DNA of 20,095 nucleotides from Nitrospira sp. GTDB taxonomy: Bacteria; Nitrospirota; Nitrospiria; Nitrospirales; Nitrospiraceae. Positions 1 to 6,009 of the stretch are shown here, one piece after another (position 1 is the stretch's first letter; the number at the start of each line of letters is the position of its first letter). The stretch is taken from the NCBI GenBank assembly GCA_030456405.1, contig JAKDNQ010000017.1, positions 1 through 20,095 on the forward strand, read 5' to 3'. The position numbers and the translations under genes were made by a program. The notes under the pieces are model-generated. The model did no database searches, was not told the DNA's origin, and saw only the letters and a list, made by a program, of their open reading frames with translations.

Positions 1-1
1 G

Positions 2-52
2 ATTCAGACCCTCACCGCGCTGCAAAAGGATTTGATCGGCGAATTGGAGTAG
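2..52 (+). CDS. C-terminal end of upstream gene, probably RNase PH (partial)
   Basis: The window opens inside a reading frame that ends with TAG at 50-52, leaving 16 residues that end in KDLIGELE. It stops 10 bp before rdgB. In many bacteria rph (ribonuclease PH, 3' trimming of tRNA) lies directly upstream of rdgB, and a helical, Leu/Gln-rich end of this kind is common in RNase PH. The assignment rests on context; the fragment is too short to prove identity. Confidence 0.4.
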   Translation: MQTLTALQKDLIGELE

Positions 53-62
53 AGACGAGACG

Positions 63-672
63 ATGATTCGAGAGTTGGTGCTTGCCACGCGAAATCGGCA
101 TAAGAGAGAGGAGCTTGCGGCTCTCTTAGGCGATCTGGGCATCATGATTCGTACACTCGATGAGTTCCCTGATGCCCCGGACGTGATTGAAGACGGGGAC
201 ACCTGTGAGGCGAATGCGATCAAGAAGGCCCGTGTCATTGCTGAGTTCACAGGTTTGCCGGCAGTTGCTGACGATACGGGACTGGAAGTGGATGCGCTGG
301 GTGGGCGGCCCGGTGTCTACGCGGCCCGTTATGCCGGCGAAAATGCGACCTACGAAGACAACTGTCGAAAGTTGTTGCTGGAATTGAGAGGTGTGCCTCG
401 TGAACGACGAACTGCGCGGTTTCTCGCGGTTGCAGCGATTGCATTTCCTTTAGGCGGAGTAAGCGTGGCACATGGTGCGTTGGACGGAGTGATTGCAGAA
501 GAGGCGAGAGGGGCGTTAGGATTCGGGTATGATCCACTGTTCCTTATTCCGGAATTAGGGAAGACGTTGGCTCAGCTGCCGCCAGATCAAAAAAACGCCA
601 TCAGTCATCGCGCCAAAGCGTTTACTCAGGCGAAGGTTCTGTTGCGAGAGATGGAGTTCGCGGTGATCGAGT

Positions 673-695
<23 letters not shown>
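63..695 (+). CDS. rdgB: dITP/XTP pyrophosphatase (RdgB/HAM1 family)
   Basis: House-cleaning nucleotidase that hydrolyses dITP, ITP and XTP to monophosphates and pyrophosphate, keeping deaminated purines out of DNA and RNA; cytoplasmic, normally a dimer. The 210-residue length is typical of the family. Visible motifs: the N-terminal [12 protein letters not shown] (T-x-N-x-x-K type), [20 protein letters not shown] around residues 68-87, GFGYDPLF near 153-160 and SHRAKAF near 182-188, all family signatures for substrate and metal binding. It begins 10 bp after the preceding gene and is probably co-transcribed with it. Oddity: the last 23 bp, including the TAG stop, lie inside the 5' part of the tRNA-Pro gene, so the tail ESGRSAAR is encoded by tRNA sequence. 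The identity is secure. Confidence 0.96.
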
Positions 696-751
<56 letters not shown>

Positions 752-794
752 TAAATCAATAGTTTATGAGAGTAAGCGAGCCTAAAACAGGTTC

Positions 795-815
795 GGGGTC
801 ACAGGTGGGGTCACA
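795..815 (+). promoter_or_regulatory. Candidate integrase arm-type sites, left end
   Basis: The 9-mer GGGGTCACA occurs at 795-803 and again at 807-815, 12 bp apart and 45 bp inside attL. The same 9-mer occurs twice, same orientation and 11 bp apart, near the right end (10689-10708). Paired direct repeats one helical turn apart near both ends are typical of arm sites bound by the N-terminal domain of tyrosine recombinases. Confidence 0.6.
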
Positions 816-1078
816 ATTTGAACCGTCAGCGGGAGCACGATTCAGAAGAGCCAACACCACCAGCCGGTGACTCCATCGTGCTTATCTGCGGGCGTGAGGT
901 TCCTCATGGGATACGTGCGCGATCCGTGCGAGGTCACGTGCTACATGAAGGAGTATGACGGCTCGGTACCACGCCTCATGCGGGAGTCCCCGCCAGCTTA
1001 TTGATAGAGAGCCCCAGTGTAGAATAAGATCCTGGTACCTCTTCCGCTCCATCCCCCCGGTGATTTCCCCGCTATTCA

Positions 1079-1107
1079 TTGACGGATTATAACAATAGTG
1101 TTATATT
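1079..1107 (+). promoter_or_regulatory. Sigma70-like promoter with built-in operator for the toxin-antitoxin operon
   Basis: TTGACG at 1079-1084 and TATATT at 1102-1107 are separated by 17 bp, close to the sigma70 consensus. Between them, and running into the -10 box, is a perfect 7-bp inverted repeat TATAACA/TGTTATA (1088-1094 and 1099-1105, spacer ATAG). An Xre-type antitoxin bound there would block polymerase. Transcription would be expected to start around 1114-1115, at or next to the toxin ATG. Confidence 0.6.
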
Positions 1108-1114
1108 TCCCCAA

Positions 1115-1456
1115 ATGTCATGGACTGTTATCTATTATGAGACCGTACATGGGGATACCCCCATTGAAACATTTCTCGATGGACTGTCCGATAAAGCCCG
1201 CGCCAAGTGTGTCTCGTATCTGAAGCAATTGGAAGTCCACGGAACAAATCTTCCCGCCTCCATTGCCAAGCATGTACGGGGAAAGATTTGGGAGTTGCGG
1301 CCCGAATGGTCAGGCCATGAATATCGATTCTTTTATGGCGCGGTGATCGGACAGCAGTTTGTGATTCTCCATGCCGTGCAGAAAAAAACGCAGAAGCTTA
1401 AAGAGAAGGATATCCAACTGGCGGAGAAGCGGTATCACGATACAATAAAGAGGTGA
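1115..1456 (+). CDS. RelE/HigB-superfamily toxin (phage Gp49-like)
   Basis: Predicted mRNA interferase toxin of 113 residues belonging to the Gp49-like/HigB branch of the RelE/ParE superfamily. Features that fit: a short beta-strand start (MSWTVIYYET), two helices containing FLDGLSDKARAKCVSYLKQL, then the strand core KIWELRPEWSGHEYRFFYGA (about residues 64-83) with charged residues typical of the family, VILHAVQKKTQK and a Lys-rich C-terminal helix. A TTG start at 1079 would add 12 residues, but it sits on the -35 box of a good promoter, so I chose ATG 1115. No Shine-Dalgarno is visible there, which suggests a leaderless message. The antitoxin follows after 4 bp, in the toxin-first order of higBA. 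As cargo next to attL it may stabilise the element or act against phage. Confidence 0.85.
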   Translation: MSWTVIYYETVHGDTPIETFLDGLSDKARAKCVSYLKQLEVHGTNLPASIAKHVRGKIWELRPEWSGHEYRFFYGAVIGQQFVILHAVQKKTQKLKEKDIQLAEKRYHDTIKR

Positions 1457-1460
1457 GACG

Positions 1461-1781
1461 ATGAAAACCAACCGAGAGTACATCAAAGAGCAGATGAAGA
1501 AGCATCCGAAGTTCGCCGAGGATGTGGCGGAAGCGGATCGCGAGGTGGCTATCGCGGTGGAACTCGCAAAGCTTCGTGAACAACGAGGCCTCAGTCAAGC
1601 GCAGCTCGCACAGTTAGCGGGAATGAAACAACCTCAGATTGCTCGTCTTGAAAGTGGTGCGTATTTCCCCGCGATTGGGACACTCATTCGACTGCTTGCC
1701 GCCCTGGGTGGAAAAATCGAACTCGGGCCAAACGAATGCCGGGTGATCCGCACGCCCAGAAAAGTGGCGGCGCTGCGGTAA
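1461..1781 (+). CDS. HigA-like Xre-family antitoxin
   Basis: Protein of 106 residues with a helix-turn-helix in its second half: EQRGLSQAQLAQLAGMKQPQ and then IARLESGAYFPAIGTLIRLL, a textbook Xre/Cro fold (about residues 39-80). It should bind and neutralise the toxin encoded 4 bp upstream and repress the shared promoter through the inverted repeat at 1088-1105. The ATG is preceded by GAGGTGAGACG, which overlaps the end of the toxin gene, so translation of the two is probably coupled. The N-terminal part (about residues 1-35) is charged and helical and probably contacts the toxin. The next gene on the left half is convergent, so this pair forms its own transcription unit. Confidence 0.85.
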   Translation: MKTNREYIKEQMKKHPKFAEDVAEADREVAIAVELAKLREQRGLSQAQLAQLAGMKQPQIARLESGAYFPAIGTLIRLLAALGGKIELGPNECRVIRTPRKVAALR

Positions 1782-2023
1782 GACCATCGGTGCCAACGCT
1801 CAGAGTCTCGATTATCGGCAAGACGCGCGTGAACGTTCCCGCCGCATTTGTCCCAGGATCGACGATCTTCCGCCAGTCCATACAGAACGTCATGCGCCCG
1901 CGTGTTCGTCGTGGAGGGGGCAAGCCGTAAAGCAGAACGTGTGTCAATCTCCCGATTCCCCCCCCTGTTGTAGCTCCTGCTCATCACGGCGGACTCCACC
2001 GGCATAGTCGCTCATTGCTCGGC

Positions 2024-2659
2024 TTAATCACCATCGGCAAACCGATCTTCTCGATGCTCAGCCTCACGGTCAAGATCTGTATGGGCTTCCACGTCACAAT
2101 CACCTGCCTCACCCATGGCCCCTATCTCGTTAGGAGGGGGCTCTGGTCTCTGGGATTCCCCTACCGGCTTGTCAACGGTCGCAGGTGTGGGGAATTGTCC
2201 GCTCGCCAGCTCCGTGAGCACTTGATGGATTTCCTTCGTAAAGGCTTCGAAGATTTTTTCCTGACTCGATTCTGCCGCAAACACGCCACTTAAACGAGCC
2301 GGAAGATTCAGCAACCCGTCCCGCACGCGTCGCCCCGCTTCGAACCAATCCGCCCGCACCCGCTCGACCTCGACCAACGTCCCAGCCAGGCGCTGTAGTT
2401 TGATCTGGCGCAACTCGTTTTCCAACTCCAGCTTTCGGACCGCCTCGCCAGCCTTCGATCGTGCTGTCTCACGCTCCCGCGTGTACCGAATGTAAGAGGC
2501 GACGGATTCGATTGGCCGATACAGGCCATCGACAGCGGGCGGTAAGATGTGTTGCCGGGCGAGTTCCGTCACGCGTTGTGGCGTCAACAGTAACGCCTGC
2601 GACAACTCTAAGGTGCTCCATCGAATTTCGCCGAACAGGGGGACATTCTCAACGTGCAT
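2024..2659 (-). CDS. Phage terminase small subunit (Nu1-like DNA-packaging protein)
   Basis: Protein of 211 residues. The N-terminal third has a winged-helix/HTH (LSQALLLTPQRVTELARQHI then LPPAVDGLYRP) as in lambda Nu1, which recognises packaging sites. It is followed by a long charged helix (RKLELENELRQIKLQRLAGT, then LVEVERVRADWF) and the family-typical stretch VRDGLLNLPARLSGVFAAES. The C-terminal 45 residues are acidic and Pro-rich, probably flexible. Known role of the family: DNA recognition and loading of the large terminase. No large-subunit gene follows, so it would have to use a helper phage enzyme. A TTG at 2677 would extend it by 6 residues; neither start has a clear ribosome-binding site. 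It is transcribed leftward like the capsid operon but lies 325 bp away behind its own intergenic region. Confidence 0.75.
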   Translation of the reverse strand: MHVENVPLFGEIRWSTLELSQALLLTPQRVTELARQHILPPAVDGLYRPIESVASYIRYTRERETARSKAGEAVRKLELENELRQIKLQRLAGTLVEVERVRADWFEAGRRVRDGLLNLPARLSGVFAAESSQEKIFEAFTKEIHQVLTELASGQFPTPATVDKPVGESQRPEPPPNEIGAMGEAGDCDVEAHTDLDREAEHREDRFADGD

Positions 2660-2677
2660 GTCTGTACTGAAGCCCAA

Positions 2678-2984
2678 TCATTTGAACGTCCGGCATTTAC
2701 GAATAGTTATAATACCTAGTTGTGTTCATCATAGGTATGTTCTTGTCTGATTCACGCGCGAGAAAGAAAGTCACAAATTTTTCCCCACATTCTGAACGAA
2801 TATCGCGGACTTGCTTACCCGCAATACGAATTTTTGTCAGGAGGACCCGTAAGTATTAGCACATGAGATAAGTACTTTAACCTAATGCCGCTCCGTCCTG
2901 GCTTCGTTTGGTCAGAAACCGGCGGGTGGGTTTGGAGGCCGGTTTTCACCGGCTGGGGGGCCCAGTCCGCCACAACCCCCCAAG
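2678..2984. promoter_or_regulatory. Intergenic region with a candidate operator and a hairpin
   Basis: No gene is visible in these 307 bp. A perfect 7-bp inverted repeat ATACCTA/TAGGTAT (2712-2718 and 2732-2738) lies upstream of the small-terminase gene beside AT-rich sequence (TATTATAAC on the minus strand) that could be a -10 region; it may be an operator. Closer to the preceding operon, CCGG-based inverted repeats at 2916-2945 and 2938-2953 could fold on the outgoing transcript, but there is no U-tract. Confidence 0.3.
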
Positions 2985-3173
2985 TTAGGAGAGAAACATC
3001 TCGACCTTCTTAAAAACCGCCAAGTCTCTTGCGACGTGGTATTCAAGCATCACTTCGTCGCCGACCGACAGCGGCTTGCCATTCACACAGAAACATCTAA
3101 GTACTTTCACTCTCACCTGGCGCATGAGCTTTGGATCATTCTTCGGTATCGGTGCTGGGGCTGCCTCATTCAT
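2985..3173 (-). CDS. Small phage-type protein downstream of the capsid gene
   Basis: Protein of 62 residues, starting MNEAAPAP, with a core VRVKVLRCFCVNGKPLSVGD followed by EVMLEYHVARDLAVFKKVEM. Short beta-rich proteins of this pattern (VxVLxxFxxxGxxxxxGDxVxL...A..L) are common beside capsid and head-completion genes of tailed phages, but I cannot assign a precise role. The chosen ATG has a good ribosome-binding site (AAAGGAAG, 4-5 nt spacing). A second ATG at 3206, one base after the capsid stop codon, would give 73 residues and could be used by translational coupling. It is the last gene of the leftward operon. Confidence 0.6.
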   Translation of the reverse strand: MNEAAPAPIPKNDPKLMRQVRVKVLRCFCVNGKPLSVGDEVMLEYHVARDLAVFKKVEMFLS

Positions 3174-3207
3174 TTGGCTTCCTTTGTAGGCTTTCACCCA
3201 TCTCATT

Positions 3208-4368
3208 TTATGTGATCGCGGTGGCCAACGAAAATGCTGAGGGATGGGTGACGATCACATCCATCGGCCACAAGGCCCGGATACCCACGACACCCGATTT
3301 GAAATCGGCGAAGGGGTTCACTTGGATCTCCAAGACATTCCACTCGACCACGAACACCGTGGACCAATCGCCGAACAACATTGCGCTTGCTGGCATCTGC
3401 CTTGAGGAGAGTGCAAGGGCTCCCTCGATCTCACCCTTCGCAATCTGACCGCGCCACAAGGGAGTATCCGACCCCGTGAACCGCTGTCGCGATTTGAGTA
3501 GGGCAGCCACGCTAGGCGTGGTCACATACGCCAACGTTCCCGGATTGAGAACGGCGTTCGCGTCGGCCACATCGGTCTGGAACTCAACAAGTTTCGCGTA
3601 GTCCATGGACGTGCCGGTGACGGCGCCAATGCCGGAAACATTGAAAAGGCCAGTCGGCTGCCCTGATACCCCGCTGCCATTGAGCACGGCGAGATCTCCC
3701 GCCAGGGCCACTCCATCCGCAAGAGCGCTGCGGAACAATTGTTCCCCCGCCGGACTGAACTGATTTAGGGCTTGCCGTGAGACCTCATGATAGGCAATGG
3801 CCGTCTTGGGTGACGCCGACAGTTGCACAAACGAGGGCGTCGATTCCGCTGCCGGCGTACTCTCGTTGGCTTGCCATGTCACGGATGGACCAGCGGTTTG
3901 CTTCGCCCACAAGACATGGTCCCGTTGATTCGAAACTCGTGCGACCCCTAACGAGGCTGTGACAGACTTATTCTTCAACATCTCGACAAAGCTGCTGATG
4001 CTGGCCCCGACGAGGAAGCCGCCAGAACCAGCCGAAGCCACCGTCGCATCGCGGGTCGTGACGTCCAGGACATCGGCGGGAATGAGAATCGCACCTTGAT
4101 GGCTCGGCTCGCCGAGCTTCTTCACCAGGGCGTTGTGCGCTTCTGCTTCCACTCCCTTGTATTGATCGATCCCTCCCCACCCATGCAGCCTGTGTCCAAT
4201 GGACGCCAGCTTCCAGGCGATCGCCTTCAATATTGAGTATTTCTTACTGTCGCGCTTCGGCATGCCGAGGAATCCATCGGACCCATCGGGAGCCTCGTCA
4301 CGCTTGACCTGAAGTGAACCGAGCAGGTTCATCGCTCGACTGCACGTTTCTTCTTCTAAAAAATTCAT
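3208..4368 (-). CDS. HK97-family phage major capsid protein
   Basis: Protein of 386 residues. Residues 1-90 are charged and helical, in the place of the scaffolding (delta) domain. From about residue 90 it shows the hallmarks of the HK97 fold: GAILIPADVLDVTTRD (92-107), TWQANESTPAAESTPSF (164-180), SRQALNQFSP (198-207), DLAVLNGSGVSGQPTGLFN (225-243), YVTTPSVAALLKSRQ (281-295) and the C-terminal FGDWSTVFVVEW and FKSGVVGIRALW segments. Its ATG overlaps the preceding stop by 4 bp (ATGA) and has GGAGG 8 nt upstream. No portal or prohead protease gene lies nearby, which is unusual for a tailed-phage head module. It may build the satellite's own capsid with helper proteins or interfere with helper capsid size, as the capsid homologue Ccm does in cos-type SaPIs. 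No truncation is seen. Confidence 0.9.
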   Translation of the reverse strand: MNFLEEETCSRAMNLLGSLQVKRDEAPDGSDGFLGMPKRDSKKYSILKAIAWKLASIGHRLHGWGGIDQYKGVEAEAHNALVKKLGEPSHQGAILIPADVLDVTTRDATVASAGSGGFLVGASISSFVEMLKNKSVTASLGVARVSNQRDHVLWAKQTAGPSVTWQANESTPAAESTPSFVQLSASPKTAIAYHEVSRQALNQFSPAGEQLFRSALADGVALAGDLAVLNGSGVSGQPTGLFNVSGIGAVTGTSMDYAKLVEFQTDVADANAVLNPGTLAYVTTPSVAALLKSRQRFTGSDTPLWRGQIAKGEIEGALALSSRQMPASAMLFGDWSTVFVVEWNVLEIQVNPFADFKSGVVGIRALWPMDVIVTHPSAFSLATAIT

Positions 4369-4805
4369 GATGCATTCCTCCGGTGAATGATGCCGCGTTC
4401 AACAGAGTCTAAATGAATGATGCAGAGCTGCATCAATTGGATCGGGATCTTCTCGCGCGTGAGCGGTTCCTGCCTTACGTTCCGATACACCCGTTCGAAA
4501 ATAATCAGTATGCAGAGCGCGGCTTGAGCATCAGTCACCTTGATCCGTCGCGCCAAGTCATCCAGCTTGAGCACGGCGATGAGCGCTTGTGCCACGACAT
4601 CCAGCAGACGATTATCACCGTCTTGCGTGACGACAGGAACGTGCTTCGCCACCTGCCACCGGGCAACTTCGTCCGGGTCAAGCACACTGCCGTGACCCCG
4701 GCCAACGCTGCCAAGTTCACAGGTAGGACAACCCATCGTGATCCATCGCGTCACTGTTGAGCGATTGACACCGAAGCGTTGCGCGATTTCTCTAACAGTC
4801 ATCAT
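4365..4805 (-). CDS. Small helix-turn-helix protein upstream of the capsid gene
   Basis: Protein of 146 residues. Residues 1-25 form a clear HTH (MTVREIAQRFGVNRSTVTRW) of the kind found in Nu1/gpA-type packaging proteins and in excisionase/MerR-like regulators, followed by a wing-like segment containing SVLDPDEVARWQVAKHVP. The remaining 90 residues are helical and hydrophobic (LLDVVAQALIAVLKLDDLAR, AALCILIIFERVYRNV) and may form a dimerisation domain. It starts directly after the stop of the 46-residue gene and overlaps the capsid gene by 4 bp. Two readings are open: a second small-terminase-like recognition protein or a regulator of this operon. No metal-binding or catalytic motif is visible. 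Confidence 0.6.
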   Translation of the reverse strand: MMTVREIAQRFGVNRSTVTRWITMGCPTCELGSVGRGHGSVLDPDEVARWQVAKHVPVVTQDGDNRLLDVVAQALIAVLKLDDLARRIKVTDAQAALCILIIFERVYRNVRQEPLTREKIPIQLMQLCIIHLDSVERGIIHRRNAS

Positions 4806-4946
4806 TCAGAGTTCAGCGGCCTCCTGCTCGCGTACATCCGGGCGGTCGTTCTCGAAATGCTTCAAAAGTTGAGCGTAGAATTCTTGACCCGCTTCTGCGA
4901 TCGATTTCGGACCGTCGCAGCGTGTGGAGGTCGACGGAAGAGTCAT
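4806..4946 (-). CDS. Tiny gene of 46 residues in the capsid operon
   Basis: A 46-codon frame beginning MTLPSTSTRCDGPKSIAEAG and ending in an acidic helix (REQEAAEL). The case for a real gene is positional. Its ATG overlaps the stop codon of the preceding gene as ATGA (4943-4946), and its TGA (4806-4808) is followed immediately by the ATG of the next gene, so it fits the operon without a spare base. An in-frame ATG at 4952 would add two residues. No domain is recognised. The helical, charged composition would fit a small structural or scaffold-like protein, but that is a guess. Confidence 0.6.
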   Translation of the reverse strand: MTLPSTSTRCDGPKSIAEAGQEFYAQLLKHFENDRPDVREQEAAEL

Positions 4947-5260
4947 GGCCATACCAGCGTGAGGTACTTTAAGTTCAGGGCAGTCCAGCTCTCACCAATA
5001 CTCACGAATGCCCATATTCCGGTGTCATCACAATGAATCCAATCGACCGTGCCGGTCTGAATGGTCCCGTTGACCCTCACCCAGGCGATAGTTCCGCCAG
5101 GTTGAACGGCGGGAGGGATCACCCGGACCCTCCCTCGCGCTTTCATGATGAGTCGTTTTGCCCGCTCATCCGGCAGATCGATTGGCGTTCCCGGTTCAAG
5201 CCGAACCTCTCCACCTGGCGAGCGATACAGGAAGCCTTCACCTATGCACTCAACTGTCAT
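4943..5260 (-). CDS. Unknown small protein, first gene of the capsid operon; shares a domain with 5560-5832
   Basis: Protein of 105 residues from ATG 5260, chosen because GAGGA sits 7 nt upstream; an ATG at 5281 lacks a ribosome-binding site. The N-terminal half (VECIGEGFLYRSPGGEVRLE, then PGTPIDLPDERAKRL) looks like a small beta barrel. The C-terminal half (TIAWVRVNGTIQTGTVDWIH, then DDTGIWAFVSIGESW) matches the protein encoded at 5560-5832, with about 20 identities over some 43 positions. The conserved W, G, VD, DDTG, VS, E-x-W and LK positions suggest an SH3-like barrel. I do not recognise the family and assign no function. It begins the leftward operon, and the 22-bp tandem repeat and inverted repeat lie about 165-225 bp upstream. 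Confidence 0.65.
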   Translation of the reverse strand: MTVECIGEGFLYRSPGGEVRLEPGTPIDLPDERAKRLIMKARGRVRVIPPAVQPGGTIAWVRVNGTIQTGTVDWIHCDDTGIWAFVSIGESWTALNLKYLTLVWP

Positions 5261-5424
5261 CACGTGTTCCTCAGTTCCCATCCATGAGTAGGACTTTGTT
5301 GCACACGTTGCGCTCGCTTAGGGGGTACCAGCCAGGGGGGGTGAGCTACTGTCCCGCCCCTGCAGCCATGGAAAGGAAGTCTTAATGAAGAGCACCTCAA
5401 AAACCTCGATTTTGGCGGATTTCC

Positions 5425-5486
5425 TTGAACGGAGGATCTTCTATATTTGAACGGAGGATCTTCTATATAAGGAAGGAGATATAGAA
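5425..5486. repeat. 22-bp perfect tandem duplication followed by an inverted repeat
   Basis: The 22 bp at 5425-5446 (beginning TTGAACGGAGGATC) are repeated exactly at 5447-5468 with no spacer. The end of the second unit, TTCTATAT (5461-5468), forms an 8-bp perfect inverted repeat with ATATAGAA (5479-5486). The block lies in the 299-bp gene-free stretch upstream of the capsid operon. An activator or repressor binding region for late transcription is the likeliest meaning; two copies two helical turns apart would suit a dimer on one DNA face. Confidence 0.75.
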
Positions 5487-5559
5487 AGTCTCCACCGGCT
5501 GGTCTGGGTGGGAGGGAGAGCGCAACGGCCACAAACACCTTGCGCCGTACCAACGTAGC

Positions 5560-5832
5560 TCATAGTGGTGGCGCCTCCACTTTCATAACATTCGCCGCTA
5601 CCTTCAGGCTCACGACCGCCCAGGTCTCTTCGACGCTCACAAGCACCCATTGCACCCCGGTATCGTCGCTGAAAAGACAATCGACGCAGCCTTGGTGTGT
5701 AGTCCCATCATTACGAGTCCAGGAAATCGTCTCGCCGACTTGGATCGTGGAAACCCTGCCACTATCCGCAGGCGTCTTCTTCAGGAGCGCAAGCGCCCGT
5801 CGGACGAGGTCGTTTTGCGAGTCAAAAGCCAC
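5560..5832 (-). CDS. Unknown small protein, paralogous domain to 4943-5260
   Basis: Protein of 90 residues with a GTG start at 5832, preceded by the purine-rich GAGAGAGACAAG. The N-terminal part (DLVRRALALLKKTPADSGRV) parallels ERAKRLIMKARGRVRV of the protein at 4943-5260. The C-terminal part (TISWTRNDGTTHQGCVDCLF, then DDTGVQWVLVSVEETW) is clearly the same domain, with W, R, GT, G, VD, DDTG, W, VS, E, W and LK conserved. It stands alone between the symmetric repeat block (5846-6003) and the tandem repeat (5425-5468), so it may serve replication or late control rather than the capsid. Function unknown. The shared domain makes chance coding unlikely. Confidence 0.65.
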   Translation of the reverse strand: MAFDSQNDLVRRALALLKKTPADSGRVSTIQVGETISWTRNDGTTHQGCVDCLFSDDTGVQWVLVSVEETWAVVSLKVAANVMKVEAPPL

Positions 5833-5845
5833 CTTGTCTCTCTCA

Positions 5846-6003
5846 CCCCCCCCTTTTAAGTGTCATAACGTCATTTTCCCGCTCTGGGAGCGGGAAACGC
5901 TCATTTTCAAAGTGTCATTCAGGAAGCATGGAATGACACTTTGAAACCGCACAAACCCCGCTCCAGTCTTCACGTTATGACGCTATGACACTTCAACAGG
6001 GGG
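5846..6003. other. Highly symmetric repeat block, candidate replication origin
   Basis: Four copies of AAGTGTCAT occur at 5858-5866 (+), 5910-5918 (+), 5933-5941 (-) and 5985-5993 (-), with extra half-sites at 5870-5874 and 5977-5981. They build nested symmetry. An outer 17-bp inverted repeat pairs 5858-5874 with 5977-5993 with one mismatch. A perfect 16-bp inverted repeat pairs 5905-5920 with 5931-5946 around a 10-nt loop. A separate perfect 10-bp hairpin with a 3-nt loop lies at 5875-5897. C-runs at 5846-5853 face a G-run near 5999-6004. The block sits directly downstream of the ATPase gene, as SaPI origins sit 3' of their rep genes. No U-tract follows the stems, so simple terminators are unlikely. 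Confidence 0.55.
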
Positions 6004-6009
6004 GTAAGC

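Noticed and set aside
906..1004. A 32-codon frame (MGYVRDPCEV...) with GAGG before the ATG near the left end of the satellite
   Set aside because: Too short and without any recognisable motif or coupling to a neighbour; chance cannot be excluded.
1782..2023. Possible remnant of a large terminase after the small subunit gene
   Set aside because: All frames were read on both strands; none shows a Walker A, Walker B or nuclease motif of a large terminase.
5468..5490. A ribosome-binding-site-like AAGGAAGGAGATATAG on the plus strand
   Set aside because: No reading frame of substance starts after it on the plus strand; it is the loop and arm of the inverted repeat.
5905..5946. The perfect 16-bp inverted repeat as a transcription terminator of the ATPase operon
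   Set aside because: No U-tract follows on either strand and its arms carry the same AAGTGTCAT sites as the surrounding block.
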